Shown here one piece after another: positions 49,424-59,891 of a stretch of 64,000 bases of DNA (position 1 is the first letter of the stretch; every line of letters begins with the position of its first letter). Source of the stretch: Poronia punctata (Eukaryota; Ascomycota; Sordariomycetes; Xylariales; Xylariaceae); the NCBI GenBank assembly GCA_022579005.1, contig MU401518.1, positions 62,001-126,000 of the forward strand, in the 5' to 3' direction. A program made the position numbers and the translations under genes. A model generated the notes under the pieces. That model was not told the DNA's origin. It saw only the letters and a program-made list of their open reading frames with translations, and searched no databases.

Positions 49424-50908
49424 CTAGCCGCTTTTATACGATTCGGTGTATTTACTCGCTGAGACAAACAGATCCCGGTGCAGAGTCAAGATGTCGATGC
49501 CGGGTCGTAAGCGGGCTGTGATGAACAAGTCCTTCGGCTTGCGATTAAGGCTCGGCTGGTACTGGAGCTTGTATTCCGGATCCACGAGGGCAAAGTCGAA
49601 TTTCTGGAACAGGACTGCCACTGCTATTGTGGCCTCCTGCATCGCGAAATCGCTGCCGATACAGTTTCGGGGCGTGTTCCCAAACGGTTTGAATGCGTTC
49701 TTGGGAAGTTTCTTGACATTCTCCTCCGACATCCTCTCGGGCTTGAACTCGCAGGCATCGTCGCCAAATACCGCCGGGTCACGGTGTAGCGCGGGAATGG
49801 ATATTAACACACTCTGGCCATGGTGGATCTCGTAGCGTCCCCCCAGCACGACGGGGGCTGCATTTTCTACTACAGGCGTGACGGCGATCATTTGTGCCGG
49901 TGGTTCTAGACGTAAGGCCTCTAGTAGGCATGACTTGATGTACGGTAGAGCGCTCAGGTTGTCGACCGTCATGGCGCCGCCTTTAAGAACCCTGTCCACC
50001 TCTTCCTGCACATTGGCGTAGACATCGGGGTGACGGATCAGGTAGAAGATGAGAAAGGACAATAGGCCTGCCGTAGTATCGTGACCGGCAAACAAAAACG
50101 TGATCACGTTATCTATGATCATCGAGTCTGTGAGCTGCTTGCCCGTGACGGGGTCGCGCCGGTGTAGCATGGCAGTGAAGACGTCCTGTCGAGGCTTTTG
50201 TGTGATTTTCTCGAGTCGCCGCCGGCGTGCGAGGACGTCGCGGCAGAATTCCCGAAGGAAGTCTTGATTCTCATCAAACTGGCGGTTCGCCGTCCACTGC
50301 ATCCACGTGTACCACGCGGGCCTGTTCGAACGCCGCTGGATCTCGGAGAATATGCCGCCGAAGCGTTGGACGAACGGATGGAAATCGTCGTGGTAGAACG
50401 AGTTGAAGCGCGTGTCCATGGCCGTCAGCGCGATGGTGTCAAGCGTCAAGCGCATGAAGTCGGCTGATACATCGATCGGACACTCGGGCCCGTGTCTCGC
50501 CCACTTCAGAACCAACTGGGACGTGACGTCGAGCATCTCGTCAAACATCTTCCTGACAGACACCGGTGTAAAGGCGGGGTTAAGAGTCCGGCGGACCAGC
50601 CCCCAACTCTCCTGTGCCGTGGCGGCCGTGAAGAGGCCGTCGGGGATCACTTTGGAAAGAGCACCTATCGATCCCATGATGTGTTTGGTGAACTCCTTAC
50701 GAGAGCACACTTCGTTGACTAGTTCGTGGGATCCGATGAAGATCCTGTCGTTACCGCCGAGACGGAGCTTGTATATCCGACCCCATTGCTCCATTAGGGT
50801 CTTGAAGCTTTGCATCGTATTGTTCACGTCGATATCTAGTAAGTTGCCGATTAGTGGCCAGCCACGGGGTCCTGGTATCGTCTCCATGATTTTGCCGCGT
50901 AAGAACAA
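49424..50908 (-). CDS. Cytochrome P450, CYP505-like heme domain without fused reductase
   Basis: Intronless, 494 aa. The N-terminus begins almost directly with the proline-rich hinge (TIPGPRGWPLIGNLLDID) and lacks the membrane anchor of ordinary fungal microsomal P450s. This and the overall sequence resemble the soluble heme domain of CYP505/P450foxy/BM3-type fatty acid hydroxylases. The I-helix AGHDTT (274-279), the E-x-x-R pair Glu330/Arg333 (EALRL), the FKPERM segment and the heme ligand Cys416 in FGNTPRNCIG are present. The usual Gly in the F-x-x-G position of the heme loop is Thr. CYP505 enzymes normally continue into a roughly 550-residue reductase domain, but here the frame stops soon after the heme domain and no reductase sequence follows, so an external reductase would be needed. 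It lies beside the PKS on the same strand, so oxidation of the polyketide is the likely role. Confidence 0.9.
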   Translation of the reverse strand: MFLRGKIMETIPGPRGWPLIGNLLDIDVNNTMQSFKTLMEQWGRIYKLRLGGNDRIFIGSHELVNEVCSRKEFTKHIMGSIGALSKVIPDGLFTAATAQESWGLVRRTLNPAFTPVSVRKMFDEMLDVTSQLVLKWARHGPECPIDVSADFMRLTLDTIALTAMDTRFNSFYHDDFHPFVQRFGGIFSEIQRRSNRPAWYTWMQWTANRQFDENQDFLREFCRDVLARRRRLEKITQKPRQDVFTAMLHRRDPVTGKQLTDSMIIDNVITFLFAGHDTTAGLLSFLIFYLIRHPDVYANVQEEVDRVLKGGAMTVDNLSALPYIKSCLLEALRLEPPAQMIAVTPVVENAAPVVLGGRYEIHHGQSVLISIPALHRDPAVFGDDACEFKPERMSEENVKKLPKNAFKPFGNTPRNCIGSDFAMQEATIAVAVLFQKFDFALVDPEYKLQYQPSLNRKPKDLFITARLRPGIDILTLHRDLFVSASKYTESYKSG

Positions 50909-51378
50909 ACAGCAATGGATGGACCGAGTTGAAGCTCGCGGCGATGTTGATCAGCCGTAAATAGGTAGTTCACCAGGAAAGGGTCACCTAAGCTGTTCCA
51001 GGAAAAGAGCCGTTCAGTAGCAGGTCATTCCAAAGTATCGATGTACTAGGTAACTAAGTAGTACATGGATACATTACAATAAGGAGGTGCGTGTAGGTGG
51101 GATCCAAGATGACAGGTAAGTTGTGTAACATAGCCGCTGGCCGGCCGCAGCGTAATCCCACACAAATCGGTGCAGGATGTGACATTGTACATTATCAGAT
51201 GTTGTATCTTTTAATGCGGCAAGCCGTAGAATCCGCGACTAAGAAAACCTCGGACTGTTTGACGTTGTTGTTGGTGTCAACAGCAGCAGCAGGCTTCTTC
51301 ATGCCTTTTTATCTTTTCCCTTTTTCCAAAAACTACCAGATTTACCACACTGTTTAATACTTTTCTCGTTGGTCGACC
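50909..51378. other. Shared promoter region of the P450 and MFS genes
   Basis: A 470-bp divergent intergenic region between the P450 start (minus) and MFS start (plus); a shared regulatory region is plausible. A pyrimidine-rich run (TTTTTATCTTTTCCCTTTTTCC-like, 51305-51329) precedes the MFS start. Confidence 0.5.
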
Positions 51379-53110
51379 ATGTCGATGGATTCTAACGACT
51401 GTCCATCTCCCGCAGGCCAGGCCGAGAAGCCCCAACCGAATTCGTCCCGCCGGGGTTCCGCGGCAGGTCCCGAGGATGGAACCAACTTCAAGGCGTCGAA
51501 AAAGGAGATCCTGATCCTTCTTACCATGGCCGCGCTGAACGTCATTCTCGCCCTGGATGCCACCGTTCTACCTCCTGCATTGCCGGTGAGCCGCATCACC
51601 TCTCTTCGTCCCCGGGTTTGAATATGCTATTAACACGTGAGGATAGAAACTAGCCAAAGAGCTGAATGGCACAGCTATAGAGACCTTCTGGGCTGGCAGC
51701 GCCTACCTGTTGGCCAACGCCGTGTTTGTGCCATTTCTAGGCGCTGTATCCGACCTGATCGGCAGACAGGCGGTGCTCCTCTTTGCCGTCATCATGTTTA
51801 CCCTCGGGACCATCATCTCCTGTCTCGCAAAGAACTTCACCATGCTGCTAAGCGGGCGAGCGATCCAGGGTGTGGGCGGAGGTGGTATCTACACCATGTC
51901 GTACATAGTCGTGTCCGACATCATCCCACTTCGGCAGCGGCCAAAGTATCTCTCCATGATCATCGCCGGTTGGGCGCTCGGGACTGTCATTGGGCCCTTG
52001 ACAGGTGGCGTCGTCGCCGAGCACGCCATCTGGCAATGGATCTTTTATATCAACTATCCCTTCTGTGCCCTGGGCCTCGTGGCCGTTCCGTTGGCCTTTC
52101 GAAGCCTCAAACTACAGAACCAGCCACCGTTGCTGACGGCCCTGCGACGGATCGACTGGGTCGGTGGTTTCCTCTTCATCGCCGGTGTCTCGAGTTTCCT
52201 GATCGGGCTCACATGGGGTGGAGTCCAATACGAATGGAGCGACTACCAGACGTGGGTTCCAATCCTTCTCGGCGTACTCGCCACCGTCTCCTCCATCGTC
52301 TACGAAGGTTTCGTGCCAGCGGCTCCGTTCATCCACTTGTCGGTGTGGAAGAGCACGTCGGCCTGTCTCGTCTTCGCCCTGACCATGGTGGGCGGGTTTG
52401 AGCTATACACGCACCTATACTACCTCCCTTTCTACATGATCTCGGTCAAAGGCTTGAGCACGACTCTGACGGGGGTGTACATCATGGCAACCACCTTGCT
52501 TGTAGTGCCCATCAGCGCCATTTCAGGGCGATTGATGACGCGCTTCGGCTCGTTTTTGTGGTCGATACACCTCGGATTCGCCTGTCTCATCGTGTCAAAC
52601 GGTGTCCTACTCCTGATCAATCAACATCGCAGCCTCGTCGCACATCTGTTCCTGATCCTCAGCATATCCGTCGGCCACGGTCTCCTCGTCCTGTCACTCA
52701 GCATAGCCACACAGGCTATCGCGTCCACGCGCGATATAGCGTACGCCGTGTCCATGTTTACCTTTTTGCGCCAGTTCGGCATTTGTCTTGGCGTGGCTAT
52801 CGGCGGGACCGTGTTCGAGAACGTATTGCTGCATGCCCTGGAGCGACATGGCTTCCCCCATGACGTAGCGGTCGCCACGGCGCGGGATGCGGCCGCCTTC
52901 TCTGGCCCGTTGGCGGACATGCCTGCCGGGACGGAAAAGACGGCCTACTTAGATTCCTTTGTAGAGGGCTTCCACGGGATTTTCTATCTGCTCTTAGCCC
53001 TGGCTGTTGTGTCATTCTTGCTCTCTTTTCTTATCAAGCATCATGATATGAATACGCGACTAGAGTCCGATCATCGGATAGCAGTTAGGGCTAATACAAA
53101 TCCGACCTAG
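51379..53110 (+). CDS. MFS drug:H+ antiporter-type transporter (14-TM, DHA2-like)
   Basis: A plasma-membrane exporter. Exons 51379-51585 and 51647-53110 (intron 61 nt) give 556 aa. A hydrophilic N-terminal tail of about 45 residues is followed by TM1 (ILILLTMAALNVILALDATV) and then many hydrophobic helices to the C-terminus. Motif A LGAVSDLIGRQ (100-110) between TM2 and TM3 and the antiporter motif C GWALGTVIGPLTGG (177-190) in TM5 are intact, both typical of multidrug and toxin efflux proteins. The helix number fits the 14-TM subgroup better than the 12-TM one. It is divergently transcribed from the P450 and close to the PKS, so export of the polyketide product or self-resistance is the natural inference. 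Confidence 0.93.
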
Positions 53111-54658
53111 TGGATTTGCATGCTATGATGGAGACCCTGTTTTCTACGCGTTTCCTTCTCGGGGGCGCTACAGGTTCGTGGCTGCTGCAGGTCTGGAGTT
53201 TAGGGTTAGGGTTAGCTCCAGGGTTAATGGTCTTGGTAGGGTTATCTTGAGACTTTGAGTATTGAAAATCAAAGGTCTACGTACTCGTATATCTAGATAG
53301 GGAGGGGTTAGCTAGACTTGGGTACACCCCTCGGACAACCATAGCCAAGGCGTATGTACCACCATCAATATGAGACAGTAGTGATTCTGATACGTACCTA
53401 AGTTTAGCTACTAGACCTGGTGGAAGTAATTGGCATAATGGATATTCTAAACCAAAAATGCTGTGGTTGCCGGTTTGACGAAATACCTAGTCTGATTGGT
53501 GCTATAGATCAAGCTGAAATGCGATGCGACTCTTTGGCCGGGAGTTAAAACTAACCTACCCTCTGCCAATATAATTTTACCCCTCTACGAGTATGCTACC
53601 ACCTGCATCGGGAGGAACCGAAACTGTTGTCGGGCCGGGCGGGGAACCGTTACAGGGTTAATAGGGTTACATGGCGGCCATGTCCCGGGTCTGCATACAT
53701 AAATGACCAACCAAAAGGGTAGTATTCTTATTTTAGTATATACCTGCTGTGCCTATGTAACAATCATACCTCCTTCACATCTATACAGCCGACATGATCC
53801 GTAAAGCAGTAGCCTCTCAGACCATGCTTATCGTGATCATACTTGCAAACTTTCCATCCACACACACCAGCAAGCAAAAGTGAGGTTTGTACAACCTGCA
53901 GAGAATAGGAGAGAGATGTTACACATCTGCACCCATCTGGCACGGCAATGCATCAACATCGGTTTCGCCCCGTAAAATCGAAAATATACAAAAGCGAGAA
54001 ATGGGTGGGTTGCTACCCCGGTGTGCCCACCCGTTGAACGTCAGACACTCGATTGGACATCCGGTCGCCGAGCTGAAGATGACGGTTTCACCAACATTGT
54101 TACCTACGGCTACTAGGGTACGCATTTGACTGCTCGCATGGTCTTAACCGTAAATAAGTCCAACAGGCACTCGTTCAATATTCTGTATGCATGGTACTGC
54201 GAAAGACACGCCCTAATGCTACAGTCGGTCGGATCATATGAGGTTCTGGATGGGATACGGAGAATGTGACGGGGTTGACCTAGTAACACGAAGTAGACCT
54301 CCTCGAGTATCCTCAGCCCCCATTTTAACGACTCGTTGAATTCTAGAACCCTATCTAATTCCCGCATGGCCCTAGATCAGCCTCCTTTACGCATTCCATT
54401 CTGGTTCATGATATTGTGTGATGTGAGAGCAGGCTGTCACTTAAGACCACAACCGCAGACATCCCTCTATGAGCTCCAGGCTGACGCCCCGGCATCCGTC
54501 TAACCTAAGTATTCATCCCACCTATAAGTGCAAGCCGGCCTAATCCCGACGTTGTCTAGTTTGTTCGTTCTAAAAAATTTCAGAGCTTCCAAGTCGCGGT
54601 TCACCGGCGGCACACCTTGGACTGACTACCTGATTTGTCCTCTTCAGGCCTGGCTGCC
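53111..54658. other. Intergenic region with short telomere-like repeats
   Basis: About 1.5 kb. It starts with a short interstitial TTAGGG run (53200-53215) and several further GGGTTA words up to 53670. Two TACGAGTA-type octamers occur. A minus-strand frame at 54113-54367 shows no recognisable protein. No gene is supported. Confidence 0.5.
53200..53215 (+). repeat. Short interstitial telomere-type repeat
   Basis: TTAGGGTTAGGGTTAG, two and two-thirds units of the telomere repeat common in filamentous fungi, about 90 bp beyond the MFS stop codon. Related AGGGTTA words occur nearby. Confidence 0.7.
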
Positions 54659-56232
54659 ATGTCGGCTCCACCAGGATCTCCCGCAGCATTGCTTGCAGCG
54701 CTACCGGAATGCGGCGTCAGTTTTCCCCTTCACCAGTCTTGCTCTTCTCCTTTCGTCCCTGTATCGCATCTACGTTCGCTTTTCCCCTTATTCAACTTCT
54801 ACTTCGAAGCACATGCTGACGTCAGCCTCTGTCTAGCTCAACTGCCTCGTCGAGGCCATAAAGACTCGTTCGAACTGCAGTCTCACGGACCCGGCCTGTT
54901 CTTGTGCCAGCCAGGCCGTACAGACAGCCGCCCCGGCGTGTATACTAAGGTCCTGCACCATATCCGAGGCGCTGACTACCCAAAACGTAACCAGCACGCT
55001 GTGTGGCATCGTGCCAGAATATGATGGGACCAACGCCCGAGTTATCTACACCTTCGTTTCTATTGCATCCGTGCTGGTCGCGTTACGCTTCGTTGCTCGC
55101 CTACTCAAGCGTGTTCCGTTGTGGTGGGACGACTACTCGGCCCTAGTAGCCGTGCTTATCGCCATCGCCTTCACGGTCCTTTGTGGAGTCTGTAAGTGTG
55201 GATAGCTGGCGGTCGACTAGGAATCTCGTGGTGCCATTGTCTAACTGTCGTCATCTCCCTATCCTAGTCGATAGTCTGGGGGTGGGATACGATATCTGGG
55301 TCGTGGATCAAGACAATCTCTCGCCTATCCTCATCGTAAGCCCCACGTATCCACGTATCCCCATCGAGTATCTTTAATACTGTACGGCTCCTGACCTTTT
55401 TACCTCTTCCCCTTGTTCCAGCTGTTTTGGGCAGCGCTTCTCTGCTATGCCTCGTCGCGTTTCTTCATCCGCCTCTCTATCAGCCTGTTCCTCATGCGCA
55501 TCTTCCGTGTGCCGGGTGCGCAGCCGTTAATCATCACCACGCTGGCCCTCAACGCGGCCATCACCGTTACGTACGTCTTCTGCATCATCTTCCAGTGCAC
55601 CCCCGTGTCGTTTTTCTGGAACGAGTGGGATGGCATGCACGATGGCTTCTGCGTCGATCGATGGGCTATTTTCCTCACCGGCGGCATCATCGCCACCTCA
55701 CTGGATGTTATCCTTATCCTGCTGCCTGTACGCTGGGTGTACCAGCTGCAGTTCTCGCGTGCCAACAAACTCACCACCGTGGGTATGTTTTCTCTCGGCG
55801 TCATGTAAGTACATCGTTCATCCAAGCTTGCTAGGCCAACCGCCAACCGCCTGTCCCACGTCCTCCTCCGGCCTCTTTTGACTGACATCATTGGGTAAAA
55901 GCGTCATCGTCACGAGTATTATGCGCATAGTGTCTCTGTACCGCTTCACGCATTCGTCCAACTTGACGCGCAACCTGCCCGCTCTCGCTATCTGGGGCGG
56001 GCTAGAACTCTACGTCGCCATCATCTGCGCCAGTCTACCGAGCCTAAGACCCTTGCTAACGTTATCCTTGACGCGCATCAAGGCCTGGACGACAGGTGGG
56101 TCGAGGAGCACCGGCTTCTCGGCTCTGGGCCCGTCCGATCACCGGGCGCAGGCCGGAGGGCAAAAGAAGCTTCTGAGCGACGAGACGTATAGTCTCCATT
56201 ATGTCGAGGGGGATAAGGCAACGCCAGGATAA
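54659..56232 (+). CDS. Pth11-like receptor: CFEM domain plus seven-TM fungal rhodopsin-type domain
   Basis: Exons 54659-54715, 54837-55191, 55268-55335, 55422-55804 and 55902-56232 give 397 aa. The N-terminal CFEM domain has eight cysteines across the first splice (LPEC in exon 1; LNC, SNC, ACSC, AC, SC and LC in exon 2). Next comes the seven-helix region: RVIYTFVSIASVLVALRFVA, WDDYSALVAVLIAIAFTVLC, FWAALLCYASSRFFIRLSIS, LIITTLALNAAITVTYVFCI, the FQCTPVSFFWNEWD loop, AIFLTGGIIATSLDVILILL and ALAIWGGLELYVAIICASLP. This is the arrangement of Pth11-type receptors and SAT4-like membrane proteins, which sense surface or chemical cues. Intron 1 uses the weaker donor GTCAGT. No signal peptide precedes the first ATG, which the family usually has, so an upstream exon may be missing. 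Confidence 0.85.
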
Positions 56233-56892
56233 GCATGTACAATGTGTGTTTGGTGTTTCTAGAAGAACAAACCCTGGAGGAAAGAAACCTAGAGGGTGGA
56301 AGAGGCCAACAACGGAAGATGTAAAAGTAATTTTGTTTCGCCGAAAGGACGACCTAGATATTGGATATAAGGGGTGCGTCACCAAATGTTTGTCGGCGGG
56401 GCCTCATTTCGCGACGGCGGCAGTATATATCGCCGCGGGGGAGTGGTCGATGCGTTTCCTCTGTAGATTAGGTCACTGCGTTGAGAAGAGGCAGGTACCT
56501 AATATACACCTGGATTTACTCGCGGCTACAGTGGGCCCTGTGCACACCTTCGCGACACGAAGCACGTCCCTCTACCTTGATATATCGTGAAGCATGTACA
56601 TTGCACAAAGTAACCTTGCGTAGAACCTTGAAGTTCTCATCTCATTTTACAACCGGGTACTCGTAGGGGTACGTGTGGTATCTGGGACGTACTTGCACGG
56701 TACCGGTACGGGCCTAGCTTAGTAAACGTAGTATTTACAGTGTATATATGGGCCATCTTTACTGTGAAACCCGATAACAGCCGGCGATTTGAACTCACCA
56801 GCTGTTCACACTTTTTCAAGGTCACCGACAGGAACCTTATATCTCACGCCGAAAATGGTCCAATAGTGACACTGTCCTCCCTCCTTTCCACG
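56233..56892. other. Intergenic region
   Basis: About 0.66 kb: 3' flank of the receptor and promoter of the release factor gene. One TACTCGTA octamer near 56657. No gene seen. Confidence 0.5.
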
Positions 56893-58267
56893 ATGATACC
56901 CGCGCAATGGGTGTGCCGTCGCTGCATTGCGGCCCTAGCCCGGCCTCGGTCATCGAAACGACTCTTTATTCGTTTAGCTAGCACAGGTATGTTCCAGTCA
57001 GCTCCGTCGTTGAAGCGCTTGTGCTTGACGTATTAGTCTTTAACATCCATTAGATGCGGCCGGTGGCCTACCGCCCGTTCTTCTCGAGCGCGCCAGGAAG
57101 ATGGCTGCAGAGCATGACCAGCTCACCCGTACCCTCGAAACCGACTTTGACGCCAAGATTGCGAAGCGAGCGGGCGAACTGTCGAGGGTTTCAGCCGCTC
57201 TAAGAGAATGGGAGACGGCGCAATCCTCCATCGCCGAGCTTACGGCCCTCCTCCATTCTAAAGACGCAAAGGACGAGGAACTACAGCAACTGGCTCGCGA
57301 AGAGCTTTCTACGACACACTCGAACCTCGAATCTTTAGCTACCGCCTTATCTATCTCCTTGACACCTCGAGACCCTTTTGCAGACATGCCTTGCATGGTG
57401 GAGATCAGGCCTGGGCCCGGCGGAATGGAGGGGCGGTACTTCGCCGACGCCTTGGTGCGCATGTATCGCCAGTATTGTTCCCGCATCGGTCTCAACGCCC
57501 AGCTTATCAAATACGAGCTCGCAGAGGGCGGCGATTCTACGGGTGGCGCGAACGAGTCGCCGTTACAGGAAGCAGTTCTCAAAGTGCACGATGCAGGAGC
57601 CTACGACAAGTTCCGCGGCGAGGCGGGTATGCACAGGGTACAGCGTGTCCCGTCGACGGAAAAGAACGGGAGGACACACACGAGCGCAGTCGCCGTTTGG
57701 GTACTGCCGGCGTTTCCGGAGAACAGCGGGTCCGAAGAAGATGCGACAAATCCCGACAGCATCTTTTACGTGGACCCGGCCGAAGTCGACGAAGAGAAGA
57801 TGCGCGCAAGTGGCGCGGGGGGTCAACACGTCAACAAAACCGAAAGCGCGATCCGCTTGACTCACAGACCGACGGGCATCTCCGTCTCGATGCAGGATTC
57901 ACGTTCCCAACACACCAACCGCAGAGCTGCATGGACACTACTCCAGTCGCGAATGGCCCAGAGGCGCAGAGAAGAGAGGGAGGAGCAGGCCATGGCTCTG
58001 AGGAATAACGTCCTCAGTAAGGACAAGATCACGCGGGGTGACAAGATACGGACGTATAATTACACTCAAGATCGCTGCTCAGACCATCGGAGCGGCCTGG
58101 ATGTCCACAACCTTCCCGACGTCCTGGCCGGTGGGGAGACTCTGGACAGGGTGATTGAGAGTGGTAGAGCTTGGCTCGTCCAGAGAGATATCCGAGCCAT
58201 GATGGCAGAGGAAGAGGCAGGCACATCAGCCGCCGTGTCCAAGGACGCGAAGAAAACGAAGCGATAG
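56893..58267 (+). CDS. mrf1: Mitochondrial peptide chain release factor 1
   Basis: Class I release factor that ends mitochondrial translation by hydrolysing peptidyl-tRNA at UAA/UAG. Exons 56893-56986 and 57054-58267 (intron 67 nt) give 435 aa. The N-terminus (MIPAQWVCRRCIAALARPRS) is basic and non-acidic, fitting a mitochondrial presequence. A helical N-terminal domain is followed by CMVEIRPGPGGMEGRYFADA, which begins the PCRF domain, and GMHRVQRVPSTEKNGRTHTS. The catalytic GGQ loop, SGAGGQHVNKTESAIRLTH, has GGQ at 287-289, followed by QDSRSQHTNRRAA and RTYNYTQDRCSDHR near the C-terminus. All key elements are intact. The C-terminal lysine-rich end is the usual extension. The gene looks like ordinary housekeeping and marks the end of the cluster region. 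Confidence 0.95.
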
Positions 58268-59891
58268 AGTGACTACCATGTACAATCCCCCTTGAAGCCT
58301 GGATAGAAAGCCGCATGTATGAACAACTGTAAAATACCCCAAAAGAAGCGTTGGTTGAACTTATAGGGAAAGCTTCACGGTTTGACGACGACGCTTAATC
58401 AGAATTGCTTGGTTTGCCAGTTAAAAATCAAACATGGCCTGACCATGGCCTGACCATGGCTTATAAGCTAAATGCAGAGAGTCTTCTACAATATTGCCCT
58501 CTCCCTTTTTATATTCGTTCTCCTTTATTCATCATCACTAGTTCTTCTGGAAAACCGCGAGTTTTGTACATCTAGATGTATGTGCACGCAGAAATCATGT
58601 ACATACCAACCGGTCAATAATTGTACTTGGAGTACATGTCGACATCGTAGCACATCAACCTACTCGTACGCACTTGTCTAGCCTAACCTGCCCAAGTTCT
58701 GTTGATCGGCCGAGCCTCCCAGCTCGGCTGTTCCAACTTCCAACTTCCTGCTCCGCTTGGCATAAAGTACCCAACGCGCGCGCCAAAAGCTGGATGATGT
58801 TGCCAATTACTCGTACTCGTAGACACCTTGGCTAAGTACCTGCCCGGTGCCTTACCCAGAGTAGAGAATTCGTGCGCCTCTTGGGTGTTTTTGGTCTGAT
58901 CTACTCGTAACTGCTCTCTATGCTCTTGCATGCATGATCTTGTATATGAAGACAGGGTCGGGACGTGCTTGTTGTTACCTGCAAGTTTAATATATTTGAT
59001 CAACTTTTGTTCTTATCTCTGCTGGTTTTCATCTGAATAGCCTGGAAATCAAAAATGATCAAAAATGATCAAAAATATCTCGATCCACTAGCGTCGCGCT
59101 TTAGCTGTACGTGTATTTAATTAGGCAACGTGCACACCAATGCATCAAAGGTACTGTGCCACTGGGAACTTTATTGCTGCCGAACGCACAGTAAATTCCT
59201 CCCTCCATTACCTCCACATACGAGCTACTATTATCTAGCGAGCTAACAATTGCGACAACATCGAATTCAACAAATACAATTGAAGTGTCCTGCTGTTCGA
59301 AGAGGAGAAGACCATGTAAGGTTTCGTGTTAGGCGGAGTTATGCCCGTTCCATGCTCCATTGCTCCTACCTCTTCACGGCTTTGCTTTTCCTCGCCCGCT
59401 TGGGCACCTGAATTAGGCTAAGACGCATCTGTCTTCCCCAAGGCTCAAGCAACCCTGTTTTTGGGATGGAGCTAACCGGCATAAGAAGGTGTGGACGATA
59501 GATGGGTGTACGTGTACATTTCTAACCGAGCGCGCTTAATACGGGTAGTTAGAGTAGTTAATACACACATGGTAAAGTGAGCTCGTGAGATGGCGCGATG
59601 TTGAGTTTTTGGAGGATAAAATGAGAAATCCGGGGATTGGTAACTTGGCGAGTTGGGATGGAGGGCGAGCTAGTGCCCAGTCACCAGAAAGCGTCGCATC
59701 TAACGCTGTATCGGTCACTTGGAAAATCAGCTCCGGTTGAATATATAATAGACAAAATATGTCGATGTTGACGACGAAGTTCACTGGGTAGTTACTCATC
59801 CCAAGGTAGCCTCCCACGTCCGTCATCCCCCTCTCCTCTGCCTACCAGAGTGAGCACTTATCGTCAAACTCACCGCCACCCCGCCGGTACC
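58268..59891. other. Intergenic region
   Basis: About 1.6 kb. It holds a short tandem repeat of GGCCTGACCAT (58437-58459, two to three copies), a GATCAAAAAT triplicate (59048-59077) and four TACTCGTA octamers (58660-58905). No gene supported. Confidence 0.5.

Noticed and set aside
54113..54367. 84-codon minus-strand frame, possible gene fragment
   Set aside because: Protein-like in places, but I could not match it to a family or extend it by splicing.
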